6,074 nucleotides of DNA from Flavobacteriales bacterium UBA2426 (GTDB lineage: Bacteria; Bacteroidota; Bacteroidia; Flavobacteriales_F; PHOS-HE28): the NCBI GenBank assembly GCA_002342985.1, contig DDRC01000191.1:1-6074 (forward strand), given 5' to 3'. How positions within the stretch are numbered: position 1 is the stretch's first letter; the number at the start of each line of letters is the position of its first letter. The notes beneath the pieces are model-generated. The model was not told the DNA's origin. It searched no databases and was given only the letters and a program-made list of their open reading frames with translations. Below are positions 5,910 through 6,074 of this stretch, piece after piece. The translations under genes and the position numbers were made by a program.

Positions 5910-5917
5910 CATCTTTG
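5910..5917 (+). promoter_or_regulatory. Putative -7 box for the rRNA methyltransferase gene
   Basis: CATCTTTG differs from TAnnTTTG only in the first base and lies 17 bases before the ATG at 5935, implying a leader of about 12 nt. No -33 element is visible. The evidence is weak on its own but consistent with the other boxes in this window. Confidence 0.35.
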
Positions 5918-5934
5918 CCGCCCGCCCACGCACC

Positions 5935-6074
5935 ATGCGCCGCAGCAAGCCGAAGGAGAGCCTCATCTGGGAACAGGTGCCCATCACCGGTGCCGGCGCC
6001 AACGGCAAGGCCTTGGCGCGGATGGATGGCCTGGTGGTCTTCGTCACCGGCGCCGTGCCCGGCGACGTGGCGGA
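5935..6074 (+). CDS. rlmD: 23S rRNA (uracil-C5)-methyltransferase, RlmD/RumA type, N-terminal part (runs off right edge)
   Basis: Only the first 46 codons are present. They encode an N-terminal TRAM domain, the RNA-binding beta-barrel seen at the start of RumA/RlmD/TrmA-type methyltransferases. The basic start MRRSKPKESLIWEQVPITG, the GKALARMDGLVVFV strand pair and VTGAVPGDVA match the usual TRAM pattern (GKxxAxxDGxVVFVxxxxPGD). In full-length proteins a Rossmann-type SAM domain follows; it uses a catalytic Cys to methylate a uracil C5, U1939 in E. coli 23S rRNA for RlmD. That part is outside the window, so the exact target, and distinction from RlmC- or TrmA-like relatives, cannot be checked. 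The ATG at 5935 gives the expected N-terminus and follows a -7-like box. It is divergent from def. Confidence 0.75.
   Translation, partial: MRRSKPKESLIWEQVPITGAGANGKALARMDGLVVFVTGAVPGDVA

Overview
The window looks like an ordinary chromosomal stretch from a high-GC member of the Bacteroidota. Three things point there. The gene content is typical: a PhoH ATPase, a DUF62 SAM-hydrolase-family protein, a BatA-domain membrane protein next to a dihydroorotase-like protein, and a Bacteroidota-style peptide deformylase with an acidic insert. Most genes lack a purine-rich Shine-Dalgarno site. Their upstream regions carry matches to the Bacteroidota -7 promoter box (TAnnTTTG, here often TAnnTTCG). A Flavobacteriales-like lineage is plausible but I cannot fix the genus. 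I see no mobile elements, tRNA or rRNA genes, CRISPR arrays or horizontally acquired islands.

Layout: (1) 1-416, minus: the N-terminal part of phoH, running off the left edge. (2) 417-511: a compact divergent promoter region with a -7-like box on each strand. (3) 512-4701, plus: a likely three-gene unit. It holds a DUF62-family protein, a 679-aa BatA-domain/vWA-like membrane protein, and a class I dihydroorotase homologue whose start overlaps the previous stop (ATGA). (4) 4706-5850, minus: peptide deformylase (def) followed by a small TPR-type lipoprotein, again coupled by an ATGA overlap. The two convergent units end only 4 bases apart, and both stop codons sit inside one perfect palindrome. 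(5) 5851-5934: a short divergent intergenic region with a perfect GC-rich inverted repeat over the putative def promoter. (6) 5935-6074, plus: the beginning of an RlmD/RumA-type 23S rRNA uracil-C5 methyltransferase, running off the right edge.

How the genes relate: def and rlmD are translation-related (removal of the formyl group from new proteins; rRNA methylation). The lipoprotein and the BatA protein are envelope proteins. I do not see a defence, secretion or biosynthetic system. The most interesting points are at residue level. The DUF62 protein lacks at least two of the three residues of the Asp-Arg-His triad known from archaeal SAM hydroxide adenosyltransferase, and the dihydroorotase homologue has lost three of its usual His ligands. 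Both therefore look like SAM- or dihydroorotate-type folds whose standard annotated reaction is doubtful. Also of note are an eight-glycine GGC tract in the DUF62 protein, possible leaderless transcripts for two genes, and the inverted repeat at the def promoter.
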